Positions 1 through 12,792 of a stretch of 64,000 nt of DNA are shown in pieces. The stretch comes from Podocnemis expansa (lineage: Eukaryota; Chordata; Testudines; Podocnemididae), in the NCBI GenBank assembly GCA_007922195.1, contig ML681998.1, positions 21,045,395 through 21,109,394 of the forward strand, read 5' to 3'. The translations under genes were made by a program, and so were the position numbers. Positions within the stretch are counted from its first letter, which is position 1; the number at the start of each line of letters is the position of its first letter. A model generated the notes under the pieces. It searched no databases. It worked only from the letters and a program-made list of their open reading frames with translations, and was not told where the DNA came from.

Positions 1-179
1 GATTACCAAATAACTTTTATCAGATAATCTATTCAAAGTATTTTGCAATCTTGAATAAATTCCCAGCATAGCAATAGAAGAACAGATCATAGTTAAAGCA
101 CTTACATTGTAAAACATGAGGTTTTCATTTCACATTACTGTTAGATGATTTTAGTACAGTTTTCCTGATCCTTTTATAG
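1..179 (+). other. ZFPM2: ZFPM2 intron 1, 3' end with acceptor site
   Basis: AT-rich intron end. The polypyrimidine run TTTTCCTGATCCTTTTATAG ends at the acceptor AG (178-179). A branch-point-like TTAGATGAT lies about 30 bases upstream. No repeat is recognised. The short minus-strand reading frame across 125-406 overlaps the exon antisense and has no coding support. Confidence 0.85.
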
Positions 180-338
180 GGCCCCTTGAGGATGCCATTG
201 AGGATGAAGAAGAAGAGTGCCTGTGTGAAGAAAATGACAGTATCTCTAAAGAAGACTTTCCGTTGGAGGAAAGCTTTTCTACAGAGTTTGAACCTGAGAA
301 TCTCAGTTGTGAAGAAGTGGAATACTTTTGTAATAAAG
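180..338 (+). CDS. ZFPM2: ZFPM2 (FOG2) exon 2, acidic N-terminal segment
   Basis: ZFPM2 is a nuclear multi-zinc-finger cofactor that binds GATA4/5/6 and modulates their targets in heart, gonad and diaphragm development. This 159-bp exon follows a TTTTATAG acceptor and ends at AAAG|GTAATC. Its first two bases (GG) complete a codon begun in exon 1, expected to be Arg14. It then encodes 52 residues starting [13 protein letters not shown] and ending in [10 protein letters not shown], plus the first base of a Gly codon, so it is phase 1 at both ends. From memory of the human protein this corresponds to residues 15-66, with substitutions mainly in the middle. 21 of 52 residues are acidic and two are basic. 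Exon 1, which carries the NuRD-binding RRKQ motif in this family, lies upstream of the window. No zinc finger is encoded here. ZFPM1 is the only realistic alternative and fits worse. Confidence 0.95.
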
Positions 339-2113
339 GTAATCAATGCAGCATAGCGCTGGAGTGAATAAAAGCGATATGTGTAAATGCTCTTGATCAG
401 AAACATTTTAGTGATGGGAGGGCAGAAGAGAACTGTTAAGTATTTAAAGTAAGAAAGGATTGACTTTTGTAGAGTCTTTTAATATAGTAATAATTATTGA
501 AAATATTTGAATATTTTTCAAGTTCTGTTTTTTTGGAACTTGAACCCAGGTTCTTGGATGTTGCTGATCAAAAACAGTTTAATGATTTTATTTTATCTTC
601 AGATCACACCAGACAGATGTAAAACTGACAATATAGTGAGCTACTTAGTTGTGTAACGTAACCAAAGTAGTAACTTACTATGATTTTGGATTCTGAAATT
701 AAAATATTGCTCATTTGATGAGACACTGACAGCAGTGGGAGGTTCAGTGATTTAAAAACAGAATGGCTTTTAAAGTTACAAGTGCCTTTTTGGGTACATC
801 AGTTACAGATTGTGGAAGATGAGTTTATTTAAGGATGCGTTGCGTCAGTTCATCCTCGCCCTGTGTTTAATGTCCCGTCTTAGGTTGTTCCCCAACCAGT
901 TGACAGAAAGGTTGCTCTTGTATGAAAAATTGATGTCGTCTTGCCAGATTTCCTCTTATTCATTTTATTATTTGTCTTCCACAGACCAGAATGTTTATTA
1001 AATAGCTAGAACTCTTGTGGGAATGGTTGGCTTATTATTTGAAGCTCCCCAGGTAGTTTGGGCTCAATGATTTTTCTTGTTCTCTTCAGGGGAATACTAC
1101 TTTCCTGGTGAAATAGTTCAGTAGTCTCTTTGATCATTCATGATTTTCTTACGCAAATTGGAACAAGACTTTTGAAGTGCAGTCAAGTATCATAATTCAG
1201 AATTGTAGAGTGCTGGTTTCCACCAAAGTAGGAATGGATAGTTATTTCTGTTTGCTCACTGTTCCCCACCCAATTAATGTTCCACTGTAAGAGGAGTGTG
1301 TCACAGACAGTGACTAATGCTAGAGGTAACCTTTTTCATCACTAGATCCTCTTCCTAGATCTCTGAGTGAAGGTCAAAGGGAGCAAGGAAGGGTTCTAAT
1401 GAGGATCAAGATAGGCAAAGAGGAAGTATTAGAGCTGCTTTTCACCCTTTCTGTGCTGCTTTATGCATATTGTATTCACTTTTTAATTCTTTCCCAACCA
1501 TGTACAGGGAGGGAAAAATTAAGCCCAAATTGTCCCAAATAGACATTGAAATTAACACCACATTTAGAAATGGGAGGAGTGAGTTCACATGCTATTGACT
1601 TGACTGAGATGGGTTACATGGGTATCCCCAACTTGGCTACTTAAGTGGTTTGCCAGAGAAATCAGTCAGGCCAATCTTTATCTGGCTGTTTATGATGATG
1701 TGACATCTTGTATTTAAGGTTGCAACCAGCTTCTCTGATAAGTCCTACACAGTACAGTCCAGTTTGCTCAAATGGTGTGAGGGGCAACCAAAAACTCTGG
1801 GATTACCCAGCATTTGAATAGCAAAAGTAGCATTTTGAGCTGTGGTTTCACTGCTGTTGAAATACGGGAAAGGGAGGAAAGAATACTGATGTTTACTTAA
1901 TATTTTTTTGAAGCTTGGAATACATACAGTGCTTTTCTGAAGCTTCTGTTGTCTTCTCTGGGAGCAGGTGCTAATGCAACCCAGTCTTACCTGTGTTATA
2001 AACCTGCTGGTTTGTAAGTCCCTTTCTTTCCAAAATTTCAAGCAACTTCAACAGGGTGAAGTGGACTCAAGAGACATGCTCATTATTTCACCAGTTATAC
2101 TTAACTGTTGGAT
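339..2113. other. AT-rich unique intron sequence
   Basis: No coding region, tRNA, tandem repeat or mobile element is recognised here. Short reading frames (for example 810-1001 on + and 1745-2041 on -) have no domain, no splice support and no ZFPM2 similarity. Confidence 0.6.
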
Positions 2114-3432
2114 AACATAGAATCATAGAAATTGGAAGGGACCCTGAGAGTCCAGTCCCCCACACTCATGGCAGGACCAAGCACCCTCATAAACCATCAC
2201 TGACAGGTGCTTGCCTGACCCACTCTTAAACACTTCCAATGATGGAGATTCCACACCCTGCCTAGGCAACTTATTCTGGTGGTTAATCACCCTGATGGTT
2301 AGGAATTTTTTTCCTAATGTCCAACCTAAACATTCCTTGCCAGAATTTAAGCCCACTACTACTTGTCCTATCATTCAGAGATGGACAACAATTTTTCTCT
2401 CTTCCTTGTGACAGCTTGCTAGGTACTTGAAAACTGTTATCATGTCCCCTCTCAGTCTCCTCTTTTCTAGGGTAAACGAACCCAGCGCTTTCACACTTCC
2501 CTGATAAGTCAAGTGTTCCAGACCTCATTTTGCTCTTCTCTGGACTTTCTCCCATTTGTCCATATCTTTCCTGAATTGAGGCACCCAGAACTGGGCACAG
2601 TACTCCAGCTGAGGCCTAATCAGGGCTGAGTAAAGCACAAGAATTACTACTTCTCTTTTTTTTTTTTTTATTATGCTCCTGTTAATACATCCCAGAATGG
2701 TGACTGCTTTTTGGAAATGCATTACACTGTTGATTTATATTTAGCTTGTGGTCCACTATGACATCCAGATCCCTTTCCTCAGTACTCCTTCCCAGGCAGT
2801 CATCACCCATTTTATATATGTTGTTCTTTCCAAATTGGACTACTTTTGCACTTGTCTTTACTGACCTTCATTCTCTTTACCTCAGACCATTTCATCAGTT
2901 TATCCAAGTCCTTTTGAATTGTGATCTTATCCTCCAAAGCACTTGCAACCCTTCCCAGCTTGATATCATCAGCAAACTTTGTAAGTGCTCTCTCAATTCC
3001 ATCCCCTGAATCATTGATGAAAATATTGAACAGAACTGGACTCAGAAATGAACCTTGTACCATACTTGTGATGCCCTTCCAGCATGACCGTAAACCATTG
3101 ATAACTACTTTCTAGGAGTGGCTATCCAACCAATTTTTCACCCCTCTTATAGTAGTTCCATCCAGGCTGTACTTCCCTAATTTGTTAATGACAAAGGGTA
3201 TGAGACCATATCAAAAAACTTACTAAAGTCTAGATATGGCATATCTTCTGCTTTTCCTCTATTCACAAGGCTTGTTACCCCATCACAGAAAGCTATCAGG
3301 TTGATTTTGCATGATTTGTTCTTGACAAATCCATGCTGACTATAGTTTAGCACCTTATTCCCTTATAGATGCTTGCTAATAGATTCCATAAGTATTTGGC
3401 GCATTATTTTCTTGTCATTGTTTAAACTGGTT
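2114..3432 (-). mobile_element. CR1 LINE copy A, 5'-truncated, broken frames
   Basis: CR1 elements encode an endonuclease/reverse transcriptase and usually insert as 5'-truncated copies. The 3' end is at the low-coordinate side, where + strand CATAGAATCATAGAAA is the complement of the CR1 ATTCTATG-type terminus. Reading leftwards on the minus strand, reverse-transcriptase signatures appear: GSFLSPVLFNIFIND, then KFADDIKLG with the FADD active site near 2965-2976, then the thumb region ending in YCAQFWVPQFRKDMDKWEKV. The frame changes several times between these blocks, so the copy is dead. The 5' end is lost near 3430, inside the RT domain; the endonuclease is absent. A poly-T run at about 2656-2669 lies within the element. 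Confidence 0.88.
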
Positions 3433-4285
3433 GAGCCACATCATTGATGTTAACAGTTGCTAAGAAGCTAGTTGCAAAGTTTTTGGCTGATGATTAACAT
3501 ATTGCCCCATGGGGGGAGACAGTGGATTTGGGTGACTACAATTTTTTGATAAAAGGAATTTGAATAATTGGATTTTCACTGTGTTTTCACTGATTATTCT
3601 GGGCTGGAAGACTGATTTGAGCCCAAGATTGCCAGACACAGACAACAAAGAGAAAAGCATCTGCAAAGTGTGAATCACAGTAATCAAACTGAGTTTTGAA
3701 TTGTAAGTCATTAAACACCTTTCCTCTTGTCATCCACAGGTGACTGTGGTGTTTTTTGGCTTTCATAATTTTGCTTTGTGAATTCATTTGAGAGCATACA
3801 TCTTGTTTAAACATTACCATAATGTATACACATAGGAGGACCAAATGAAAGTTGCACAAGTGTTTTCTTCCAGGCTTTTGCCTACACACACTCCCTAGAG
3901 GAAATCCCCATTTCTCTGCCTTCCCAAAACTCACATCACTTCTCCCAAACAGTACTAATTTTTGTTCACTAAAAGCAGTGGACAGGAAGTAGGAGAAGAG
4001 ATATTTAGATCTGATGTCTCCTTGGAGGTGGGATCAGACAAGTTATCACCTTCATCTCTCTTGTTCTGGGTGGGAGAGAAGCAGTTTGAGGAGGAGGCCT
4101 CTCTGAAAGGCTGAGATATTTAGAGTGGTATGGGGGAATGCATGAGGCTAGGGAATTTTCAGATGGCTAAGTGTACAGAAAAGAAGTGGTAATAGCAGAA
4201 AGTGGATGGTGAGCTCTCGCTAGTGTTGGAGGATGGTAAAATCATCAGGACACCAGCTGTGGTACTTACTATTCTGGGAGCTGTT
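3433..4285. other. Unique intron sequence
   Basis: Mixed-composition intron. The minus frame 3587-3934 (115 aa) resembles no protein I recognise and crosses no splice signal, so it is not called. No repeat family is recognised. Confidence 0.5.
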
Positions 4286-4410
4286 AGAGAAAAGTGGCTA
4301 GCACCTCTGCTTAGTATGCAGAAAGTCCTGGGTTCAAGCCCAGGGGGTTGGACTTGATGATCTTATGAGGTCCCTTTCAACCCTATGATTTGATTCAATT
4401 AAAAAAAAAA
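4286..4410 (+). mobile_element. tRNA-headed SINE with a CR1-type 3' tail
   Basis: A degenerate tRNA-like head has a good B box, GGTTCAAGCC (4331-4340), and a weak A-box-like GTGGCTAGCACC (4295 on). It runs directly into GGGGTTGGACTTGATGA and on through CTTTCAACCCTATGA, which is the CR1 3' end, and closes with an A run (4401-4411). SINEs whose tails match the partner LINE's 3' end are established for turtles (the tortoise Pol III/SINE mobilised by CR1). The tail suggests mobilisation by CR1 machinery. Unusually for CR1, there is a short poly-A end. Confidence 0.75.
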
Positions 4411-7400
4411 AGGCAAAGGGATGTGGTGATATCTCTAATAATTTGAGGAAGGAGTAGGAGAATCTGTTGATATATACTGTCATGGTCTGGGGAGGTGTTC
4501 AGTGCCTCCATGGCACACAGTCTCTGTACCCATCTGCATTTTGTGCAGCATTTTAGTTGTAGATGTGTTGTTACAGTTCCTCCAGTAAGTTCTCATCCCA
4601 CTACCCTGTTGTTTGAGGCCACATTTTGAATGAATGCTGTATGTCACAAATCTGCAGACATTTAATGACTGAAAAGGCATACTTGGCACCCTGAACAACA
4701 CTGATTGTCTTCAAGACCCAAAGCAGGTGGGTAGTTCAACTGCAAACTAGTGATTGGTGGAGCCTGTTCTGGGCAGGGTAAGCTTCTTGGTGCCAAAGGC
4801 CTGGCTGCTTCAGGTGGTGATATAGGTTGAGATTGAGGGGCTGAACTACAGTATTTCTCCAAATAAGAGTGACTGAACACAAGGTTATTTTCCTTAATGC
4901 TGTATGTGAAAAGATATGACTATGGTACCAGCTGAACACTTAACACCCTGAAAATGTGTCCTGTGTGGTCCTTCTGCTCTCTGGTATGTGCTATTTTATT
5001 TTGTGTGTAAATATTTTCTGCTCCTTTTCTAGCTTGCTCTGTTGTTTAACAGCTATGCTTGCTGTTTGTTGTGTGTGTTGGATCAAAAAGTAGGTTTAGC
5101 CCCCCCCTTTTTTTTTTTTTCATCCAGAAATCTTTTTCAATCAGTAGTGGTTCTTTCCTCCTCAGTAGTGGCTTTAATGACATGTTTCTGCCCCCTCTGA
5201 TTCTACAGCAACTGGAAGCAGGATCAGCATAAGGCAGCTATACCATAATCACTTTGAGCTCAATAAGGAGATCTTTACAGGCAACTTTGTTCTTTTTTCT
5301 TAACGGGATTAAGAAGCTCAGCTCTTTAAATTCTTGCACAGAACACTGACATTTCCAGGGTGTGTTTGGACCAGGGAGTTCAAAGAGAAGAAATAAAAAA
5401 GGAAAGCCAATATGACTTTGTTTTTTACCTTGCTGGAGGAGCTGTTTGTGCAAATCGCCTATAAGCTTATTGACCTCAATCTTTGACTCCTTGTTTTCTC
5501 TGGATTTGGCTGGAGTGTAGACACTGATAGAGCACTGATAGAGGTGATTGAACAGCCCCCAGCTTAGCTTGGCACCAGACCCCACATCCCCCCTCCAGGC
5601 CTGACATTATCTTTCTCTGGCAATACTACTGTTTTCCAGGCACTCGTGTTCATTTAATTTCTTTTTTTACTTCGTTACATTTTCTTTATGCAGGCTTTCC
5701 AAGTAAATGAAGGGCACATTAGTTCTTTTTGGTAAACCAGAGATAGGAGAGGGCATGTGTGTGTGATGTGTTTTCATTTCCTGGGACAAAAAAAGATCCT
5801 GAAAACCCTGAAAAAGTAACACTATTCAGTAAAATTCCTGGAGAACTATAGTGTGACTGATCTATTTGTGTGTAGATTTGGAGGTTCAGGAGTAAGACTT
5901 TCTGTGCAGCTGAATGTGGGTTGTTTGCTTTTCCATTCTGCTTTTTCTAGCATGGCTGGATCCTGAACATCCTTCATTTCTTCAGCAGATGCAGAATATG
6001 GAGTCGGAGCAGTGGACGATAGCTCGTGGCAGCTGTAGAAGAGCATATTTTAGAATTGGCTTTTCCATAGGGAAAAGAGACTTTTCTTATTAACATATGC
6101 CTCCTCCTTAACCCTTTTGTCTGTCATTTCTCTCCATTCTTCTGAGAAGGGCCATGGTACTTTTCTTGATGGAAAAAGGAAGCAGATAGATAGCGGAAAG
6201 TGTTGGAAATACTGTTTTTCATTGGACTGAAGGGTCTCAGAATAGCAACTGAGAGGCTGCCTGCCTCTTCTCCTTTTGCTGCTACCCCATCATCTCTAGA
6301 GATCAAGTCTTGGTCCCATTGACATGTATGCCAAAGTTCACAATGACCTCAGTGGGATCAGGATTTGGCCCTTCATGGCGAAGCAAACCCTGCTCATAAT
6401 CAGTTAGTGATGGCAGGTCATTGAACAGAAAACTAAATTTCACAATTAACTAGCAAGCTGGATTTAAAAAAAAAATCAAAGATCTCAAGACAACTGTAGA
6501 ATGGCTTTAAAATGTGCAGAGCTGTGGGGTGAGAGTGACATCCTGAGCTGCTTTAAAGTTTACTAAGCAGTGTAATAAAGTAACTCCTACCTTTTCAGTC
6601 ACTACATTTTGGGCTCCTTTGAACAGTGAATTTATGAACTTTATAACAGCTGTGTTTAAATGGATTAGTTAGTCACCGCAAGTATCATACTGTCCATTTC
6701 TAAGAAATTCTAGAAGTTTAACTTGACTACAAAGTAAGAATTCTGAGAGAATAAAGGTAAACTCCCATAGAATATGAAATATACAAGTAACATATTTATT
6801 CATTTGCTTGCATTCGGTATTGTAGCTGTATATTTGGTTTTGTTTTCTTCAGGGGTGGGAATGTCTTTCTCTTCCATTTTTTTTATTTTTTTTTTCTTTA
6901 TTTGGCTTTGAATGCAGGTGGTGCATTTTATATATTTCCAGAGGATTCATTGTCAACCTAAGAACAGTTGTACACAGGCTTAATAACCCCCTAATCAGCA
7001 TCTGTGGATGACGGCAGTAACAACTTTCAAAGCACTATATATTTTTTAAAAAAGGAAGTTCTATGTCTATGATCTGATGGGATAAATATTATCTCTGGAA
7101 GGATTATGATGGATGACACAGAACTAAAGGAACCATTTACTTGTGACAGCTAATTCTGTCACTTGTTTTGACACAGATGTCCTGACTGTTTTTTTGAAAC
7201 AGCTAATCAGAGTGTTACAGGAGTGAAACTCAGGACATTTTTGGAGTCTGGGAGATGAACTGGATTAACAGAGACAGTAGGTATAGATAGTAGACAGAGT
7301 TCTAGTTTTTGTTTCCTGATAGTCGTTGCCACATAACTCATCTGGAGGGGATTTAACTGCTTTTTGGTATAGAGGTCACTGGAGGGCTACAATGTAAGTA

Positions 7401-7985
7401 CAAGCAACACCATTTCAATAAGACAATTGAAAATTTCACTCTTTTACGAGTAGGACCTATTACTGAGTGTTAAACAGAAAACAGGGTTAGAAGAGAATAT
7501 AAAAACAGGAAGAGTACAGAATCCTAAGCGATGCAGGAGTAAATTCAATATTTGGAGCTGCTTTAATGAACCTAGATTGCTGGTTTTCAGCATGCCATGA
7601 GAACTGTCCAAGTGTGCTGTAAAATTTTGCACAGAGGTAGTGAAAATCAATGTAAAACAAACGTTGTTTCGTCCTAAACAGTAATCTACCTAACCAAAAG
7701 TACAACTTATAAAACTCATGAAAATTAATCAGATGAAAAGTGAGGTATCGGTCTTTTTGATTCTAGAACAGGAACATTCTAAATACAGGTGGCTGAAGGG
7801 CAAAATTGAGACCAGGTGTATTTTTTTTTTTCTGTTGGGTTAGAAACATTAGTTCATTTGATCTTTCTTTAGCTTGTTGCATGCACTATGCTGCAAACCA
7901 TTCCAGCAAGACTGTAGCCATAGTAAATAAGTAAATGTTTAGTTTATGAGCAGTCAGTTCAACTGAAAAAAAGTGGGCGTGATCT
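4411..7985. other. Long unique intron stretch
   Basis: Mostly AT-rich sequence. A homopolymer pair (C8 then T14) sits at about 5101-5122. About 6308-6372 holds an old palindromic repeat of the kind that reads 'cattgac...cagtgggatcaggatttggccc'. Minus frames such as 5238-5585 (115 aa) have no recognisable domain. No gene is supported. Confidence 0.5.
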
Positions 7986-7987
7986 TT

Positions 7988-8038
7988 GTCTCATTGGAGT
8001 GTGCCGTGTTGCTTGAAAAGGTTGGGAACCACTGACCT
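7988..8038 (+). mobile_element. Fragment of a hAT-type DNA transposon, right end
   Basis: GCTTGAAAAGGTTGGGAACC followed by ACTGACCTAG has the form of a hAT (Charlie-like) terminal inverted repeat, which in the opposite sense reads CAGTGGTTCCCAACC. Only the right end is visible; no matching left end lies nearby, so this is a solo remnant. Confidence 0.55.
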
Positions 8039-9285
8039 AGACTACAGCTTGCACACCCCAACACTGTGCTCTTTGAGGCTTGCCTGGGCCTATTTGAACT
8101 CATCCTACTACTTTGTTCAGGGTAACTTATTTGATTAAGATGCCTGGAGTTTAATCTGCTTAAAGTTCAAAATTTAGGAGGCAGTTCTTTAGAGCCTGAG
8201 AAATCTCCAGAAAACTGGAACATTGATTTGACAGTCTGAAGCTATTTACTAACAAATATCATAACTGTTTTCTTTTTATAATCAATTATAATCATATTCT
8301 TACTCTCTTTCTAATATTCTGCATCAAAAGAAACATGTTAACATAGAACATGAGCTGAGATTACAGGTAACCTGATGCAACAATTTTATTTTGTTGCATT
8401 GAATTAGCCAGTGGTAACTTCAGCATTCTGGCCTTAGCATTAAATAACATAATTTATCTTTTTGATCACTAAAGATTTTGATTGGAACCAATCTGAGAGC
8501 TAGATTGTGACTCATAGGCACAGTTCACTACTGTGCCTCTTTGTACAGTTTGTGCCCATTCCTAGTCAGTGCTACAATGAAGGGAATATGGGGGGGAGGG
8601 AAGTGTGCATTTTCTTCCCATGTTGCTAGTTCTTACAATTTTAGCCTGCTGTGTTGTGGTATTTGGTGCTTTCAGTAAAGCCCCAACTGTCATGTGATTA
8701 AGTGAGAAATTTTAGCTTTCACATTTTTTTGACAGTTTCTAGCCCTAATGGTTGCAGAGGAAAACAAACAAAAAACTGAAAGCATGAAGCCCAAGTGCTC
8801 AAAATAAAAGGCAAATAAAATTTGACTTTTTTTAAATCTCACGATTTTAAAGCCAGTCCTCAATTTTTGTGAGCCTGACTCTTAATTTTGGAATACTTGG
8901 GGTTGGTAGACCTTCTGCAAAGAGCAGAAAGTGCCATTCCTCCTGGCCCTTATGTAAACTATGATAGGTGATGGGAAGGCTCCTTGTGATCTCTCACTCC
9001 AGAATCAGCATGTTAACACTAGGTAGAATATGGCCTGAAGTGTTAAAGCTATTGTTCTTTCAGGTGTATGGCCGCCCTCTTGGGAAAGCCCTGATATGTT
9101 CCTTGGGGAATGAAGCTATCACAGGGAAAGGACCAGTCAATCTCTCCATTAATCCTTTACCTGTGGGACTCCATATATGCTGAACCACATGCATAGAGGT
9201 TAGGCTACTGGCATGCTCAGGCTGTTGTTCCATTGTTTTTCTTCTGGTGTGCTTTTCTGTCTCTGCCTGTCTGGTTTCATGTCTT
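8039..9285. other. Unique intron sequence
   Basis: AT-rich, with a G run at about 8590-8600. The reading frame at 8968-9183 (71 aa) has no known domain. No repeat is recognised with confidence. Confidence 0.5.
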
Positions 9286-9425
9286 ATATTTAGAGTGAAA
9301 GCTCTTTGAGGCAGAGATTGTCTCTTTGTACAGTACCTAGCACAGCAGGGCCCTAGTTCATGATTGGGGTCCTAGGTGTTACCACAATGCAAATAATAAC
9401 TAGTTATGCCCACTGCTTACATTTT
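9286..9425 (+). repeat. Old L2/MIR-type interspersed repeat tail
   Basis: GTGAAAGCTCTTTGAGGCAG, then CTTTGTACAGTACCTAGCAC and a closing AATGCAAATAATAACTAG, match the general plan of the conserved 3' tails of ancient amniote L2/CORE-type repeats (count, cost and date-like 'CTAGCACAGCAGGG' core followed by an AAT-rich end). Family assignment is uncertain because I could not align it. Confidence 0.5.
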
Positions 9426-10949
9426 GATACAACAGGGAAGCCTTAATATTTTTGTGTGTAAGAGGAGGAATGGCTGAGCCAAATTTAAAATTTTCTAAGG
9501 AAATGGCTTGATCCTGCATGTTGAGCAGTCTGGCCTTGATTCAGCAAAGTAGAGGCTTAAACTGTAAGCATGGGAGTACCTTACTGAATTTATTTGCAGG
9601 TGTAAAGTTGAGGTAACCTCTTTGGGTTTAGGGAGCATGGCCCCTTAATGTCTTGGCCTTGCAGGGGCAGTTTTGATTGTTCTAGAAGGAGTCAGTGCTG
9701 TTTGAAGGAGGAGTGAGCAGAGGGAGAGAGTGACCACATATGTGCGGCAGGGAGGCAGGGGTTTTGTTGTTTTTTGTTTGTTTTTTCTTGATTAAGGGCC
9801 AGATATAGGCCCTTAAAGATATAGATAGGTGTCAAGTGAGACTTTCAAAAGCACCTAACTCCCAGGCTTATTACATTTAAAAATTGACCTGCAGTTTGAG
9901 GTGTCTTCACAAATCTGGCCCCAAGTGCTTTGCCAAATTGGTGCCAAGTGCCCAGAGTCTTGTAAGCCTGAACCTCAGGTTTGGGCTTGATCAAATTAAG
10001 ATGGTATTCTTGCAATTTTGGAGGAACTGGTCACTGGGGAAGGATGAGGACACTAGAGAGAACACCGAGGAATCAATAGGAAAGAGGAGAAATGGTCAGT
10101 TAACCTTGACTCCTCAGATGATATTTCTTGTCATGTTCACAGAATGGTCACTTCAGGAAAGTTGATCTGAATATAAATGCTCTCAATTCAAAATTCATAG
10201 TGATAGGAGAGAGGAATTAAGAGGAGGCAGGGTTACTGTGTACAGAAAAATTACCAGCAATGTTGTATTTGTTCACTTTACTACAGGAAATGCTGTAGGG
10301 GAGGTGTTTTCCTTGAACAGAAGTAACACATGGATTAGAAAAGTATCTAGTACGGTACAAACAGAATATCAAAAATCCACAGAAGAAGAGTAAGACTGCC
10401 TAAATGAACCTGAGAACACAGCAAGGCCTTACTTAACCCTTAAGGATACAGTAGTAGCTGAAATGGACAAATGCCTGACCTTGCTAGGATGTTTTTGGTA
10501 CAGAGCATTGCATCTGTCTTCCTTTAGATAATATGTGAGTGGATTCAAGTGATTGGTAATATAAATACTATAAGCTCATCTTGGCATGTGAGCCCCATTA
10601 TCCCAGGCCCCACAAAATAAAACCAGAACATGTTGGGAGAAGATACTGTGGATTGCCCCAGTATTTGTCATGCTGTGATTGGGGAACTTGACTGTGATAT
10701 TGTCCAGGTCAGCCAAGAGAATTAATTTATCCTAAATGAGATTTCAGTTCATGTTAAACCCTAACTATTGACCACTACCACTATCTCAACTGAATGACAG
10801 GAAGAATGCAGTGACACAATTTTCACAGAAGAAAAACGTTGAGATGACTGGTTAAAACATTTGAAACAGCATTCAGCAGATTGCCCTATGTAAAATAGCT
10901 GGGATCATTCATGTATACGTAGCTAAGAGAATAATTTGTTCTATATTGA
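9426..10949. other. Unique intron sequence
   Basis: About 9530-9605 resembles the 'gattcagcaaag...aagcatg' palindromic repeat seen again at 11.7 kb. The rest has no recognised repeat. The + frame 9884-10165 (93 aa) has no recognisable domain. Confidence 0.45.
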
Positions 10950-11040
10950 GGGTCAGAATCTGCTCAGACTTCAGTTTTACACTATTGATGTTGCTCCTAA
11001 TTTACATCGCCATAAGTGATATCTGAGTCTGGCCCTAATA
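10950..11040. repeat. Short palindromic interspersed repeat
   Basis: GGGTCAGAATCTGCTCAGAC at the left and GATATCTGAGTCTGGCCCTA at the right are imperfect inverted copies, flanking 'ttacactattgatgttgctcctaatttacat'-type sequence that is itself near-palindromic. Related copies lie at about 11645-11705 and 53880-53945. This looks like an old non-autonomous foldback family common in reptile introns. Confidence 0.5.
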
Positions 11041-11724
11041 GTTTTAAATTGTTCCTTATTCCAATGCTCTACTTTCATAAAACTAGACCTCTGTTATATT
11101 TCTCCTTCTTCTAAGACCTGTAAGAAAGAATTCCATAGCACAGTATCATAGTCACTGCAGTCTTATCTACCTGGTTCCCATACCAAATGATGCCTCATAT
11201 GGTGAGGTATGAAAACATCACTTTCAATGTATTTTAATAGCTTTGTTCTGAAAGTTAGCATTTGCATGCCATTAATGGATTTTAAATTTAAATAGGATTT
11301 TTGGCATTATACAGATGTGCTATGTGTTCGCTTTGTGCTGAAAACTTACACAACCATCACTATTAATATATTTTGCTTTTCATATTTTGCTTTTTTATTT
11401 TTCAGTGCCTGTGGAATCTGAGTTGTATGTTCAAACTATTTTACAAGGAGGCTAGTTATCTTTACTTCAGCTGCTGTTTATGGGTATTTTAGGACAGCTG
11501 TCAAAATTTATCCATAAGTCCAGTGCAAAACCAGCTGAACTATTTCAATTTGAGTTTGGTTTTCTTCAAAGTATCTGAGGTCTATAGGGATCCTGGAAGA
11601 AGAATGCAATTTTCACTTAATAAGCTGTTTTCATTGGATTCTGAGGGTCAGAACAGGTATAAACTGATGTAGTCCTGTTGGCTACTCTAATTTACAGTAG
11701 CTGAATATCTGGTCTGCAGTTTCT

Positions 11725-11850
11725 ACTAAGGTTCCAGTTCAGTAAAATACTTAAGCATGTGTATAGTTTTAAGCAAGCGAGTAGTTTCATTTGCTTCAAT
11801 GGGGATATCCTTTAAATTAAACATGTGCTTATGTACCATGTTAAATTGTA
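11725..11850. repeat. Palindromic interspersed repeat (AAGCATGTG type)
   Basis: TTCAGTAAAATACTTAAGCA and the following TAAGCAAGCGAGTAGTTTCA are mirrored, imperfectly, by TTAAACATGTGCTTATGTAC on the right, around a centre near CTTCAATGGGGATA. The family is also seen at 42903-43025 and, as a half copy, near 58970-59020. There is no coding content. Confidence 0.55.
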
Positions 11851-12790
11851 GCCTAATATGCAAAATAATATTTCAGAATCTCAGAATCAAACCTGTTTTT
11901 TAAATCTAGAATGTTATCAGGATTCATGACACCTTTTTTCTAAAATAATTTCTTAAAGTTGAGAAGTGATGTTTCATTCTGAATGGTTTTGTAAGCATTC
12001 TCACAATTTAGGTTTACATTTATGCTGCTAGGGAGAATGAACACAACCTGAATTCCAAACTTTGTTTTTACTCCAACATGAGCTAGAGTTTGATGTTTGT
12101 GACTGGTATCGTCCTTTACCCAAAGCTATCTTGTCTGATGATAAAACCATGAGTGTATGAAGCTCACACATTTTTCATCTCTTTTATGACCTTATCTCTC
12201 ATGAGCGGCTTCTGTGAAGGTATCCTAACTATAGGAAGCACCTGGGAAACATATATGATATCTATGCTCTGATAAGCAGTTGTGAACAAGAAAGTAGATC
12301 TGTCAGTTCTGAACTGTTCATTGTTAAAAATACTTTGTTGATTTAACTGATTGCAAAATACATTATAGGGTGACTAACAGCTACTTTAAGACTCCTCGTT
12401 GAAAATGTTCAATAGTTACATTGTCAAAGAATTTCTGTAAGAGGCTAATATCGAAAGGAACAACATGGATAAAAACAGGGTTGAAAATGACTGATTGCTG
12501 GTGTGGCTGCTTCCAAATAGTGCAATAACTTGTAATAAAAGTTGGTTTAACAAAAACTGGAAAACCACTATTTCATATAAAAATATTTTTTTCAGAAACA
12601 GTGGTTACACATTTGATATTATTTGTGCAAGCTGTCACTGTTTGCCTCTTTGCCTGTTTTTGGTAGAGACTTCAAAGCCCTGCCTCTCACAATTCAGAGT
12701 ATACTTCATTTTACAGTTTTCCTATCCTTTAGAATCGTGATCACTTGTAGTATATTTTCCTCTTACCGTATTCTCATTGGGTTATGAACA
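11851..12790. other. Unique AT-rich intron sequence
   Basis: No mobile element, tandem repeat or coding exon is recognised. The + frame 12495-12740 (81 aa) has no domain and no splice context. Confidence 0.5.
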
Positions 12791-12792
12791 GT

